The notes below the pieces were generated by a model. That model searched no databases, was not told the DNA's origin, and was given only the letters and a program-made list of their open reading frames with translations. A stretch of 64,000 nt of DNA from Glaesserella australis. Lineage in GTDB: Bacteria; Pseudomonadota; Gammaproteobacteria; Enterobacterales; Pasteurellaceae. The translations under genes were made by a program, and so were the position numbers. Where the stretch lies: NCBI RefSeq assembly GCF_003260095.1, contig NZ_PTPX01000014.1, positions 1 to 64,000 of the forward strand. The letters are read 5' to 3'. This document shows positions 8,423 to 17,676 of the stretch, one piece after another (positions within the stretch are counted from its first letter, which is position 1; each line of letters opens with the position of its first letter).

Positions 8423-10870
8423 ATGTCTAGTCTATTAAACCTTTATCGTAAAGTGCTTAATTTGCCACTTTCTCTGCTTGTTAAATCTAGATCCATTCCG
8501 ACAAATCCCGTGGATGAATTGGGATTGAATTTGGATCAACCTATTGTTTATGTCTTACCTTACACATCTCAATCGGATCTGCTCATTTTACAAAAAAATT
8601 GTGCGGTATTAGGTCTGCCAGATCCTTTATTAAATAATGAAATTCAAGGTCAATCTTTACCACGTTTCGTATTTTTGGATGAAGGGCGCCGTTTTTTCAA
8701 ATCGAAAGGTGCAAAAACAGAAACAGAATCAGTATTCTACCGTTATCTAGATCTGAATCGTCAGGATGAAAATCTCAATATTCAGGTTATGCCTGTTTCA
8801 GTTTTATGGGGAAGAGCCCCTGGTAAGGAGAAAGGTTTACCTGTATTACGTTTGCTTGGCCCCTTCCAACGTTTAATTACGATGTTATGGTTTGGTCGAG
8901 ATAATTTTATTCGTTTCTCACAAGCGGTCTCTTTACGCTATATGATTGCAAATTATGGATCGGATAACAATTTAGCGCAAAAATTAGCGCGTGTAGCGAA
9001 AATGCACTTTGCTAAACAACGTTATTCAGCAACAGGTCCACAATTACCTGATCGTCAAGCCATGTTCAATAAATTACTTCAATCTCCAGCTATTTTAGCG
9101 GCTATTGAAGACGAAGCGAAAAAGCCAAAGGGATCACCTGAAAAAGCGCGTAAAGAAGCAGAAAAAATTCTAGATGAAATTGCGGCTAATGTTCGTCATG
9201 ATAGTTTGAGAACGGCTGATCGAGTACTTAGTTGGCTTTGGAATAAGCTCTACCAAGGAATTAATGTTCAGTATGCGGAACGTGTACGTAAATTAGCTTT
9301 AGAAGGTCACGAACTGGTTTATGTACCGTGTCATCGTAGCCACATGGACTATTTATTACTTTCCTACATTTTGTATCATCAAGGCTTAGTGCCGCCACAT
9401 ATTGCGGCAGGGATTAATCTTAACTTCTGGCCAGCGGGGCCTATTTTTAGAAGTTGGGGCGCTTTCTTTATCCGTCGTACTTTTAAAGGAAATCGTCTTT
9501 ACTCTACGATTTTCAGAGAATATTTGGCCGAGCTCTTTTATCGTGGCTATTCGGTAGAATATTTTATTGAAGGCGGACGCTCACGTACAGGTCGTTTACT
9601 TGATCCGAAAACAGGTATGATGTCCATGACATTACAGGCTCTCCAACGTGGTTTAACAAGACCAATTAGTATTGTACCTGTGTATATTGGCTATGAGCAT
9701 GTTTTAGAAGTCGACACTTATGAAAAAGAGCTTCGCGGTGCAGAAAAAGAAAAAGAAAATGCAGGGCTTGTACTTCGTGTCATTAAAAAATTACGTAATT
9801 TAGGGCAAGGTTTCGTTAATTTTGGTGAACCGATTCCATTAAATCATTACTTGAATCAACACTTTCCTGAATGGAAAGAACCCGTACAAGAAGATAGCCG
9901 ACCTAAATGGTTAAATAGCGCTGTGGAATCTGTTTCTAAGCAAGTTATGGTGCATATCAATAATGCAGCGGCAGTAAATGCTAAAAACTTAATTGGTTCG
10001 GTATTATTAGCATCACGTCAGCGTTCACTTACCCGTGAGCAACTTATCGAACAAGTTGAAAGTTATATGCAGTTATTTAAGCATGTTCCTTACACAAATG
10101 ATGTGACTTTGCCAACTGATTCCGCAGAGACAATGTTAGATCATGTAATTAAATTACCACGTTCAGGCGTGATTTCTGAAAAAGATAATTTTGGGGAAAT
10201 TATTCGTTTAGAGCGTCAATCAGCTGTTCTGATGACTTATTATCGCAATAACATTCAACACTTGTTTGTATTGCCATCACTCGTTGCAAGTATTGTGTTA
10301 CACCATGAAGCTGTAGCAAAAGATCTGATTATTCAAAGTGTTAATCGTATTTATCCGTTCTTACAAGCGGAGTTATTTATGCACTTTAAAACAGCAGATG
10401 TTCGTGGTCATATTGAAGCAATCTTAGCCGAATTTGTGGCTCAAAATCTGATTAAGAATGAAAGTGATATGTTTGTGATTAATCGCCAACGTATTCGTTC
10501 TTTACAGTTACATGCTTCGGGCGTACGTGAATTATTACAACGCTACTATATTAGCCTGAGTATTTTGATTGAACAGCCAGAAATGAGCCGTAATACCTTA
10601 GAAAAAGAAAGCCGTTCTATTGCACAACGTTTATCTGTTCTACATGGTATTAATGCACCGGAGTTTTTTGATAAAGCGCTTTTCTCAACATTCAGCAATA
10701 CCTTAAAAGATCAAGGCTATTTCGATGAAGAAGGCAATACTGTAGTTGAAAAAGTAAAATCTACGGAAGAATTAATTCGAGGTTTGATTTCTATTGAAGT
10801 TCAGCACACTATCCAAGGAGCTATGGTTAAGTTGGATGAGACTGAAAAAGAAGAGAATACATCAGAATAA
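8423..10870 (+). CDS. plsB: Glycerol-3-phosphate 1-O-acyltransferase PlsB
   Basis: Inner-membrane-associated enzyme that puts the first acyl chain on sn-glycerol 3-phosphate, starting phospholipid synthesis. It is 815 aa, close to the E. coli size (about 807). The acyltransferase motifs are visible: HRSHMD (304-309, the HX4D catalytic block), the GAFFIRRTF block, EGGRSRTG (383-390) and a VPVYIGYE block. A long C-terminal region of the PlsB type follows. It diverges from lexA and ends only 10 bp from the convergent priA stop, with no clear terminator between them. Confidence 0.97.
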   Translation: MSSLLNLYRKVLNLPLSLLVKSRSIPTNPVDELGLNLDQPIVYVLPYTSQSDLLILQKNCAVLGLPDPLLNNEIQGQSLPRFVFLDEGRRFFKSKGAKTETESVFYRYLDLNRQDENLNIQVMPVSVLWGRAPGKEKGLPVLRLLGPFQRLITMLWFGRDNFIRFSQAVSLRYMIANYGSDNNLAQKLARVAKMHFAKQRYSATGPQLPDRQAMFNKLLQSPAILAAIEDEAKKPKGSPEKARKEAEKILDEIAANVRHDSLRTADRVLSWLWNKLYQGINVQYAERVRKLALEGHELVYVPCHRSHMDYLLLSYILYHQGLVPPHIAAGINLNFWPAGPIFRSWGAFFIRRTFKGNRLYSTIFREYLAELFYRGYSVEYFIEGGRSRTGRLLDPKTGMMSMTLQALQRGLTRPISIVPVYIGYEHVLEVDTYEKELRGAEKEKENAGLVLRVIKKLRNLGQGFVNFGEPIPLNHYLNQHFPEWKEPVQEDSRPKWLNSAVESVSKQVMVHINNAAAVNAKNLIGSVLLASRQRSLTREQLIEQVESYMQLFKHVPYTNDVTLPTDSAETMLDHVIKLPRSGVISEKDNFGEIIRLERQSAVLMTYYRNNIQHLFVLPSLVASIVLHHEAVAKDLIIQSVNRIYPFLQAELFMHFKTADVRGHIEAILAEFVAQNLIKNESDMFVINRQRIRSLQLHASGVRELLQRYYISLSILIEQPEMSRNTLEKESRSIAQRLSVLHGINAPEFFDKALFSTFSNTLKDQGYFDEEGNTVVEKVKSTEELIRGLISIEVQHTIQGAMVKLDETEKEENTSE

Positions 10871-10880
10871 GAGTTAATAT

Positions 10881-13094
10881 TTATCCAATTTCCTGCGGAT
10901 CAATATCTACGCTAAACCAAACGTCATTGCGGAGATATTGATCCTTTTTTTCATCAAAGCGATCTAACAGCTGTTGGATCGTACTTCTTGTAGAATGTTG
11001 AAGCAGTAGCTGCCAGCGGTAGTGTCCTGCTTTTTTTGCCATTGGAGCATTAAACGGACCTAGCAGTTGGAAGCCTTGCCATTGGTTTTCGTTGATAATT
11101 TGTTGTAAACAAGCGGTTAGATCTTGCAAAAAATTTGCAACTTTGTCGTTGTCTCTGCCTGTGGCTCGGATCAGTACTTGCGATGAAAATGGCGGTAAGC
11201 TCATTATTTTTCGCATTGCTAACGCTTGTTTGGCAAAGGCGAGATAGCCGTCATTTAGTAGCGTAGTGAGCAGTGGGTGGTCGGGGTAATGGGTTTGGAG
11301 TACCACTTCGCCTTGCTTTTCCGCCCGTCCTGCTCGCCCTGAAACTTGCACATAAAGCTGTGCCAAGCGTTCTTCGGCTCGATAGTCGGTGGAAAACAGG
11401 CTACTATCCACATTGACAATCGCCACCAGTGTCACATTCGGGAAGTGATGCCCTTTCGCCAACATCTGTGTGCCGATCAAAATTTGGCTTTTGCCTGCTT
11501 GAATATCAGCGAGATGTTGCTCCAACGAACCTTTGCGGACGGTGCTGTCTCGGTCAATGCGAGTAATACGATATTGTGGAAAATGTTGAGCCAACACCTG
11601 CTCGAGCTGTTCCGTACCGATCCCTGTGGTAATCAGATTGACCGAACCGCAATGCCCACATTGGCGTGGAATGGCTTTTTGCGATGCACAGTGGTGGCAA
11701 CGCAGTACCCGCTGTTTTTGGTGATAGGTAAACGGCTTGTCGCAAGACGGGCAGTCGGCGATCCAACCACATTCGTGGCAGAGTAGCACAGGGGCAAAAC
11801 CACGACGGTTTAGGAACAACATCACTTGGTTGCCCTTTTCCAAATGGCTTTGCATCATCGCCAACAGCTTTTCCGATAAGCCCGAAAAGATTCGCTGTTT
11901 TTTTAGGTCGATCAGCGTCTGTGTGGAAAATTGAGCATTGCCAGCCCTTGCACTCAGTTGCAGTTCGGTAAATTTGCCGTTTTGCACATTTTGCAAACTT
12001 TCAAAACTTGGGGTAGCCGAGCCGAGAATAATCGGGATATTGTTATTTTTCGCCCGAAGCACCGCCAAATCCCGTGCGTGATAACGCCAGCCGTCTTGCT
12101 GTTTGAACGAGCTATCGTGTTCTTCATCAATAATAATTAAGCCAAGCTGATGAAATTGGCTGAATAACGCCGAACGCGTGCCGATCACAATGGCACTTTC
12201 GCCATTTTTCGCCCGTAGCCACGCATTGAGCCGTTGGCTGTCGTTGAGATTGGAGTGCAGAGCATCAATTTCCACATTAAAACGGGCTTGGAAACGCAAA
12301 ATAGTTTGTGGCGTAAGACCGATTTCAGGCACGAGTACCAACACTTGCTTGCCCTGTTTCAGCACTTCTTCAATCACTTGTAGATAGACTTCCGTTTTGC
12401 CCGAGCCTGTTACACCATTGAGCAAAAACGCCCCGAAGCCTTGTTGATAATGCAAACGGCTGACCACAAGGGTTTGCTGTTTGTTTAGGGTTAAGCGGTT
12501 TTGGCTGTTGCAAATCGGCTTGTCACCCAGCTTTTCTTGCCACGATTGAACGGTAAAGGGCTGATAAAACGGCTCTACATAGCCTTTTTCAAGCAAGGCT
12601 TTCCACACCGCAGGGCTACAAGCGGTCGGTTTTTCAAAAAAATTTGCAATTTCAGCCAGTTGGCTCAATAGCTCTTGTTGCTTTTTGGCTTTTTGCACCA
12701 CGCCGTTAGCAAGGGCTTTTCTGCCGTTTTCGCTCACCACAAAATAGTCAGGAGCGGTACGTTCACTGCTTTCCCCTTGTCGTAATTTAGTCGGCAAAGC
12801 GGTTTGTACCACTTCGCCCAAAGGGGCGTGATAGTAACGGCTTGCCCATTGCAACAGTTGCCAAATTTCATCATCGAATAGCGAATGTTCATCTAGCACT
12901 TGCTCTATCGGCTTGAGTTTTTCAGGGGGAATATCCGATGTTGTTGGAAAATCCACTACAATACCTAGCTTGCGTTGCCGCCCAAAAGGCACAACCACCC
13001 TAGCCCCTTTCGCCACATTATTAAATTGGGGCGGAAGCAGGTAATCAAAATAGCGTGCTAGTGGCACGGGCAGAGCAATGCGGATCAGTTTCAT
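10881..13094 (-). CDS. priA: Primosomal protein N' (replication restart helicase PriA)
   Basis: Superfamily 2 helicase that recognises stalled forks and loads the replisome through PriB/DnaT. The 737-aa protein has an N-terminal DNA-binding domain, Walker A GVTGSGKT (227-234), a DEEH box near 325, and a zinc-binding region (about 440-485) with eight cysteines in CxxC pairs. The C-terminal helicase motifs include an ISGRAGR-like segment. Two uptake signals (11109 and 12618) fall inside the gene. It lies 35 bp downstream of the RarD-like pair on the same strand. Confidence 0.97.
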   Translation of the reverse strand: MKLIRIALPVPLARYFDYLLPPQFNNVAKGARVVVPFGRQRKLGIVVDFPTTSDIPPEKLKPIEQVLDEHSLFDDEIWQLLQWASRYYHAPLGEVVQTALPTKLRQGESSERTAPDYFVVSENGRKALANGVVQKAKKQQELLSQLAEIANFFEKPTACSPAVWKALLEKGYVEPFYQPFTVQSWQEKLGDKPICNSQNRLTLNKQQTLVVSRLHYQQGFGAFLLNGVTGSGKTEVYLQVIEEVLKQGKQVLVLVPEIGLTPQTILRFQARFNVEIDALHSNLNDSQRLNAWLRAKNGESAIVIGTRSALFSQFHQLGLIIIDEEHDSSFKQQDGWRYHARDLAVLRAKNNNIPIILGSATPSFESLQNVQNGKFTELQLSARAGNAQFSTQTLIDLKKQRIFSGLSEKLLAMMQSHLEKGNQVMLFLNRRGFAPVLLCHECGWIADCPSCDKPFTYHQKQRVLRCHHCASQKAIPRQCGHCGSVNLITTGIGTEQLEQVLAQHFPQYRITRIDRDSTVRKGSLEQHLADIQAGKSQILIGTQMLAKGHHFPNVTLVAIVNVDSSLFSTDYRAEERLAQLYVQVSGRAGRAEKQGEVVLQTHYPDHPLLTTLLNDGYLAFAKQALAMRKIMSLPPFSSQVLIRATGRDNDKVANFLQDLTACLQQIINENQWQGFQLLGPFNAPMAKKAGHYRWQLLLQHSTRSTIQQLLDRFDEKKDQYLRNDVWFSVDIDPQEIG

Positions 13095-13129
13095 CTTAAC
13101 GGTTAATTAAAATTTTTGGGTTTTGATTG

Positions 13130-14014
13130 TTATTTTTTAATAACTGAATTATCAATATTTTTACTAAAACTATCAATGGACAATAATAAAATGGATACCG
13201 CCAAACACGCCATTAAAATATAAGATTTCGCTTCTAATACTTCGCCGATAGCAAAAGAGATAAATAACATCACTAAAGGTTCTGCATAGCCTAATAAACC
13301 TAACACATTAATGGGTAACGTATTACTTGCTGCAATATATAAGATAAATGCCATTCCATTGACTAAACCTAATAACGCCAAATAAAAATAGAGATATTGG
13401 TTTTGACTTAAGATATAAGGTTGATCAACTTGGCTAATATAATAAATGGCAAAAGGGAGTAGTAATAGCAATTCAACAAAAAAAGTAGCGAGACTATTAA
13501 TATTAAAATAACGGCGTAATGCTATATAAATAGGATAGCCAAAGCCTGCTACAAAGGTTGCCCACGAGATTGTGCCAGTTAAAAGGATATTAATCGTAAC
13601 ACCTAAAGTCGCAAAAATTAATGCCCACCATTTTAATCGGGTAAAATGTTCTTTAAAAATAATTTTACCTAATGCGACAGCGACTATTGGTAATAATAAA
13701 TAGCCAATAGAGACTTGAATAGCTTGCCCGTTATTTGGTGCCCACAAAAAGAGCCAAAGTTGTACGCCAGTGTTTAAAGCGAGCAACAATAAAATAGCTA
13801 TTAAGAATGGCTGTTTTTTTATTTTTAGATAGAGATCTTTAAAGGCTTTTTGTTGATGAAATAAAATAATCGCCAGTAAAATAAATGGCATTAATACCAC
13901 AATACGAAAGCCGAAAATGCTATCGCTATCTAACGGGCGTAATAAAACCGCAAAATAATAGCCTGCCCCAAATAAGATATTCGCCGAGAGTGATAAGAGA
14001 ATGCCTTTTAACAT
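13130..14014 (-). CDS. EamA/RarD-type transporter, second tandem copy
   Basis: Inner-membrane DMT-superfamily protein, 294 aa, with about ten hydrophobic segments in two EamA halves. RarD relatives are predicted permeases of unproven substrate. The start at 14014 (MLKGILLS) is preferred because it aligns with its paralogue and lies one base after the upstream stop. It is clearly paralogous to the preceding gene: both open with a G-I-x-x-S-hydrophobic-LFG-x-x-YY pattern and share an APNNG block and a PINVLGLL block. Tandem duplication is the simplest explanation. Confidence 0.85.
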   Translation of the reverse strand: MLKGILLSLSANILFGAGYYFAVLLRPLDSDSIFGFRIVVLMPFILLAIILFHQQKAFKDLYLKIKKQPFLIAILLLLALNTGVQLWLFLWAPNNGQAIQVSIGYLLLPIVAVALGKIIFKEHFTRLKWWALIFATLGVTINILLTGTISWATFVAGFGYPIYIALRRYFNINSLATFFVELLLLLPFAIYYISQVDQPYILSQNQYLYFYLALLGLVNGMAFILYIAASNTLPINVLGLLGYAEPLVMLFISFAIGEVLEAKSYILMACLAVSILLLSIDSFSKNIDNSVIKK

Positions 14015-14015
14015 T

Positions 14016-14894
14016 TTAGCCACCCCGTTGTTTTCGGATCGCGACAATACCGTCAAAGAGTAATAATAAGATCGAAATAATCAAACAGCCCATTAAAATA
14101 TAGGACGATTGATCTAATACTTCACCGATAATAAATGCAACCACTAACATTGATGCGGGTTCAATATAGCTTAATAATCCTAATACATTAATAGGTACAA
14201 TACTGCTTGCCATAATGTAACTAATTAATGCGGTACCACTAACCACCCCTAATAACATTAACCAAGAGTAAAAATTCGGATTTTGTTCAGTAACAAATTC
14301 CATATCGGTATTTAGCATAAAATAGCTTGCAATAGGCAACATTAAGATAATTTCACACACAAAGCTTGATAAATGAGACATATCAAACTTTTTACGCAAA
14401 CTAAAATAAACGGGGTAGCCAATTAATACCATTAAGGTTGCCCACGAAAGAGAACCTGTAGAGATTAAGGTAAATAAAACACCAATAGAGGCAAAAATAA
14501 TCGACGCTATTTTTAAATAAGATAAGCTTTCTTTAAATAAAAAACGCCCAACGGCAACCATTGCAATTGGCATTAATAAATAACCGATAGAAACGTCAAT
14601 GGCATAACCATTATTTGGAGCATATAAAAATAACCACATTTGCGAGCCTGTTACGGCGGTGGTAATTAATAAGACGAAAATTAAATGAGGTTGCTGTTTT
14701 AAGCGGATTAAATAGGCTTTAAATTCGTCCGTTTTTTTGAAAATAAAGAGAGCTGCAATCACAAAAGGCAAGCTCACCCACATTCTAAAGCCGTAAATTT
14801 CTTCACCAGAAAGCGGTTTTAAATGGGTAGATAAATAATAAAGTACACCGAATAACAGTGATGCGGTGATAGAAAATGTGATGCCTTTTATCAT
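14016..14894 (-). CDS. EamA/RarD-type transporter, first tandem copy
   Basis: 292-aa polytopic inner-membrane protein of the RarD branch of the drug/metabolite transporter superfamily; substrate unknown. The start at 14894 (MIKGITFS) is chosen by alignment with the adjacent paralogue. The longer frame to 14987 would run into the repeat element at 14944. The downstream copy begins one base after this stop codon, so the two are co-translated. Heterodimeric transporters exist in this superfamily, and an adjacent diverged pair would be compatible with that, but this is inference. Confidence 0.85.
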   Translation of the reverse strand: MIKGITFSITASLLFGVLYYLSTHLKPLSGEEIYGFRMWVSLPFVIAALFIFKKTDEFKAYLIRLKQQPHLIFVLLITTAVTGSQMWLFLYAPNNGYAIDVSIGYLLMPIAMVAVGRFLFKESLSYLKIASIIFASIGVLFTLISTGSLSWATLMVLIGYPVYFSLRKKFDMSHLSSFVCEIILMLPIASYFMLNTDMEFVTEQNPNFYSWLMLLGVVSGTALISYIMASSIVPINVLGLLSYIEPASMLVVAFIIGEVLDQSSYILMGCLIISILLLLFDGIVAIRKQRGG

Positions 14895-14943
14895 TTGGGT
14901 TTTGGGTAGAATTTGTTTCCCCTTGAAAATAAAATCATTAATT

Positions 14944-15018
14944 GTAGGGACACACTGCGTGTGTCCGCAAATATAGAAATGAAGCATTGATATGCGGACA
15001 CACGCAGTGTGTCCCTAC
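14944..15018. repeat. REPIN-like element, second copy
   Basis: GTAG (14944-14947) plus GGACACACTGCGTGTGTCC (14948-14966) is followed by its inverted copy at 14996-15018, ending in CTAC. The two 23-bp arms are identical to those at 1287-1376; the central spacers differ. It sits between alaA and the RarD-like pair. Confidence 0.75.
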
Positions 15019-15040
15019 ATTTTATTTTCAAAAGGAAAAA

Positions 15041-16258
15041 TTAGTCCTGACGATACGTTTGCAAAAATTTCGCCAAACGTCCAATGGCCTCTTCCAACTG
15101 GTGAGTATGTGGTAGTGTTACCACACGGAAGTGGTCTGGTTTAGGCCAGTTAAAGCCAGATCCTTGAACAAGCAGCACTCTCTCCTGTTGTAAAAGATCG
15201 TAGATAAATTTCTGATCGTCTTTAATACCGTACATTTCCGTATCAATTTTCGGGAACATATACATAGCCCCCTTCGGTTTGACACAGCTGATACCCGGGA
15301 TCTGCGTTAATAATTCATACGCTTTGTTGCGTTGTTCAAGCAAACGTCCACCCGGTAAAATAAATTCGTTAATGCTTTGATAACCGCCCAACGCTGTTTG
15401 AATGGCGTGTTGCATTGGCGTATTGGCACATAAACGCATTGATGTCAGCATATCCAAGCCTTCAATAAAGCCTTTCGCTTGGTTTTTCGGACCATTTAAC
15501 ACCATCCAACCTTGGCGGAAGCCCGCTACACGATAAGCTTTAGATAACCCATTATAAGTAACAGTGAGTAAGTCAGGGGCGAGCGCTGCCATATGGTGAT
15601 GAACTGCACCATCGTAAACAATCTTCTCATAAATCTCATCAGAGAACACAATCAAGTTATGTTCACGAGCCACTTGTGCAATATCCAATAAAACTTGGCG
15701 ACTATAAACCGCACCTGTTGGGTTATTTGGGTTAATCACCAAAATCGCCTTAGTTCTCGGGGTAATTTTTGATTTAATATCTTCAATATCAGGGAACCAT
15801 TCGTTTTCTTCATCGCATAAATAATGTACCGCTTTACCGCCTGCAAGGGTTGCTGCCGCTGTCCAAAGTGGATAGTCTGGAGCAGGAATTAAAATTTCAT
15901 CGCCATCATTTAATAGTGCTTGCATTGACATGGTAATGAGTTCAGATACACCATTACCGATATAAACATCGCCCACATCAAGCTCTAATAATCCTTTAAG
16001 TTGGTAGTATTGCACAATCGCTTTACGGGCAGAATATAAACCTTTGGAATCACAATAGCCTTGCGCAGTAGGCAAATTACGGATGACATCGACTAAAATT
16101 TCCGCAGGGGCATCAAAACCGAAAGGGGCAGGGTTGCCAATGTTGAGTTTTAAAATTTTATGCCCTTCTTCTTCAAGACGAAGAGCTTCTTTGTGAATTG
16201 GTCCACGAATATCATAACGAACGTGAGCTAATTTATCGGTTTTGGCAAAGCGTTCCAT
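15041..16258 (-). CDS. alaA: Glutamate-pyruvate aminotransferase AlaA
   Basis: PLP-dependent class I aminotransferase making alanine from pyruvate and glutamate. The 405-aa length equals E. coli AlaA. The N-terminus with KLAHVRYDIRGP and the LNIGNPAPFGF block are AlaA signatures. The PLP lysine lies in the NGLSKAYRVAGFR motif, and the PNNPTGAVY block precedes it. AGGAAG precedes the ATG at 16258. It is monocistronic in appearance, divergent from menF. Confidence 0.94.
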   Translation of the reverse strand: MERFAKTDKLAHVRYDIRGPIHKEALRLEEEGHKILKLNIGNPAPFGFDAPAEILVDVIRNLPTAQGYCDSKGLYSARKAIVQYYQLKGLLELDVGDVYIGNGVSELITMSMQALLNDGDEILIPAPDYPLWTAAATLAGGKAVHYLCDEENEWFPDIEDIKSKITPRTKAILVINPNNPTGAVYSRQVLLDIAQVAREHNLIVFSDEIYEKIVYDGAVHHHMAALAPDLLTVTYNGLSKAYRVAGFRQGWMVLNGPKNQAKGFIEGLDMLTSMRLCANTPMQHAIQTALGGYQSINEFILPGGRLLEQRNKAYELLTQIPGISCVKPKGAMYMFPKIDTEMYGIKDDQKFIYDLLQQERVLLVQGSGFNWPKPDHFRVVTLPHTHQLEEAIGRLAKFLQTYRQD

Positions 16259-16392
16259 TGAGTCTTCCTAAATAGTAAATAGTTTGTTAAAAATTGCTCT
16301 ACTCTACTCTGATTTTTTAGGAAAAAAAAGTAGAAATAGGCTAAAATGCAATTCTTTTTTTACAAGCGGTGAGATTTTTAGGATTTTTGGCA

Positions 16393-17667
16393 ATGTCTCT
16401 GTTTAATCCATTACAGCAACAGCTTTTACAACAACTTCAACAAATGCCTTTGCAACAAGGTATCGTGCAGTTGCGAGCAGAGATAGCAGTAGATCTCGCC
16501 AATCATCAGCTTTTGGCGTGGCTCAAGGCGAAAAGCCTGTTTCCCCATTACTATTGGCAAAATCGAGACACGGCTCAAACCCTTGTGGCAGTAGGGGCGG
16601 TGCGAGCTTTTCATCAATTAGATGATGTAGAACAATTCCGCCAACAGAGCGATTTAATGATTGTCGGCGGCACGGAATTTGACGGACAGTGCCATTTCAT
16701 TCTTCCCCGTCTGTTATTGGTAAAAGATGAAACCAAACTCACCGCTTGTTTAATAGTAGATTGCGACCATTTGGCTCAAGAGCAGGCGGAATGTATCGCA
16801 TTGCTGGCTCAATTTGAGCAAGTGAGCGAATTATTACCTATTAAAAATCAATGGGTTAGAACACAATCTGCCTGTGAATTTGAACATTGGCAAGCCAACA
16901 TTGCTTTAGCCATTGAACAAATTCAACAACAGCAGATGAATAAAGTGGTGCTTGCCAATGCCACTACAAAGACCTTTCAACAGCCGATTTCCCCTTATGA
17001 TCTGCTTTTTGCGAGCCAACAGAAAAATCTCGGTTGCTACCATTTCTTGTGGTCGGAAGAGCGTGGGGAAGCCTTTATCGGCTCAAGCCCTGAACGGCTC
17101 TATTTGCGTCAAGGTCGCCACTTTTTCACCGAAGCCTTAGCTGGTACAGTGGCGGTGACCGCTGATCCTGAACAGACGGAGCAAAATGCCTTGTGGTTGC
17201 TCAACGATCAAAAAAATATCTACGAAAATTGGCTGGTGGTGGACGATATTTGTAGCCATCTTGCCGACTGTGCCGCCGATATTCAAGTGGGCGATGCGGA
17301 GATCAAGCGGTTGCATAATGTGCAACATTTACGCCGACAAATCCAAACGGTACTTGCCGAACAGGTGAGTGACGGCGATTGTCTCGCCCGTATTCACCCC
17401 ACCGCCGCCGTTGCAGGATTGCCACGTCCAACGGCGAAGCAATTTATTCAACAGCACGAATGTTTTGAACGGGGTTGGTACGCAGGGGCTTTGGGCTATT
17501 TCACCCCCGAACAAGCGGAGTTTTGCGTAATGTTGCGTTCTGCGTTGATCAAGCAAAATCAGATTACGTTTTATGCAGGGGCAGGGATCGTGGAAAAATC
17601 CGATCCGCAATCGGAATGGCAAGAGATTGAGCGTAAGGCACAGGCAATGGCTGGGCTAATGAATTAG
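16393..17667 (+). CDS. menF: Isochorismate synthase MenF
   Basis: Converts chorismate to isochorismate, the first step of menaquinone synthesis. The 424-aa protein has a variable N-terminal half and a conserved chorismate-binding C-terminal half. Visible blocks are KVVLANATTK, GSSPERLY, EALAGTVA, the HPTAAVAGLPR block and YAGAGIV with the metal-binding glutamates near the end. A GTG at 16369 is possible, but the ATG at 16393 has AGGA nine bases upstream and the GTG lies inside an uptake signal (16362-16370). dsbD starts 9 bp after the stop. Confidence 0.92.
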   Translation: MSLFNPLQQQLLQQLQQMPLQQGIVQLRAEIAVDLANHQLLAWLKAKSLFPHYYWQNRDTAQTLVAVGAVRAFHQLDDVEQFRQQSDLMIVGGTEFDGQCHFILPRLLLVKDETKLTACLIVDCDHLAQEQAECIALLAQFEQVSELLPIKNQWVRTQSACEFEHWQANIALAIEQIQQQQMNKVVLANATTKTFQQPISPYDLLFASQQKNLGCYHFLWSEERGEAFIGSSPERLYLRQGRHFFTEALAGTVAVTADPEQTEQNALWLLNDQKNIYENWLVVDDICSHLADCAADIQVGDAEIKRLHNVQHLRRQIQTVLAEQVSDGDCLARIHPTAAVAGLPRPTAKQFIQQHECFERGWYAGALGYFTPEQAEFCVMLRSALIKQNQITFYAGAGIVEKSDPQSEWQEIERKAQAMAGLMN

Positions 17668-17676
17668 GGAGTGAAG

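Noticed and set aside
12178-12387. Plus-strand frames inside priA and other long genes
   Set aside because: Shadow frames of a conserved gene on the other strand.
16369-16392. GTG start for menF at 16369
   Set aside because: The codon lies within an uptake signal and lacks a ribosome-binding site; the ATG at 16393 has AGGA at good distance.
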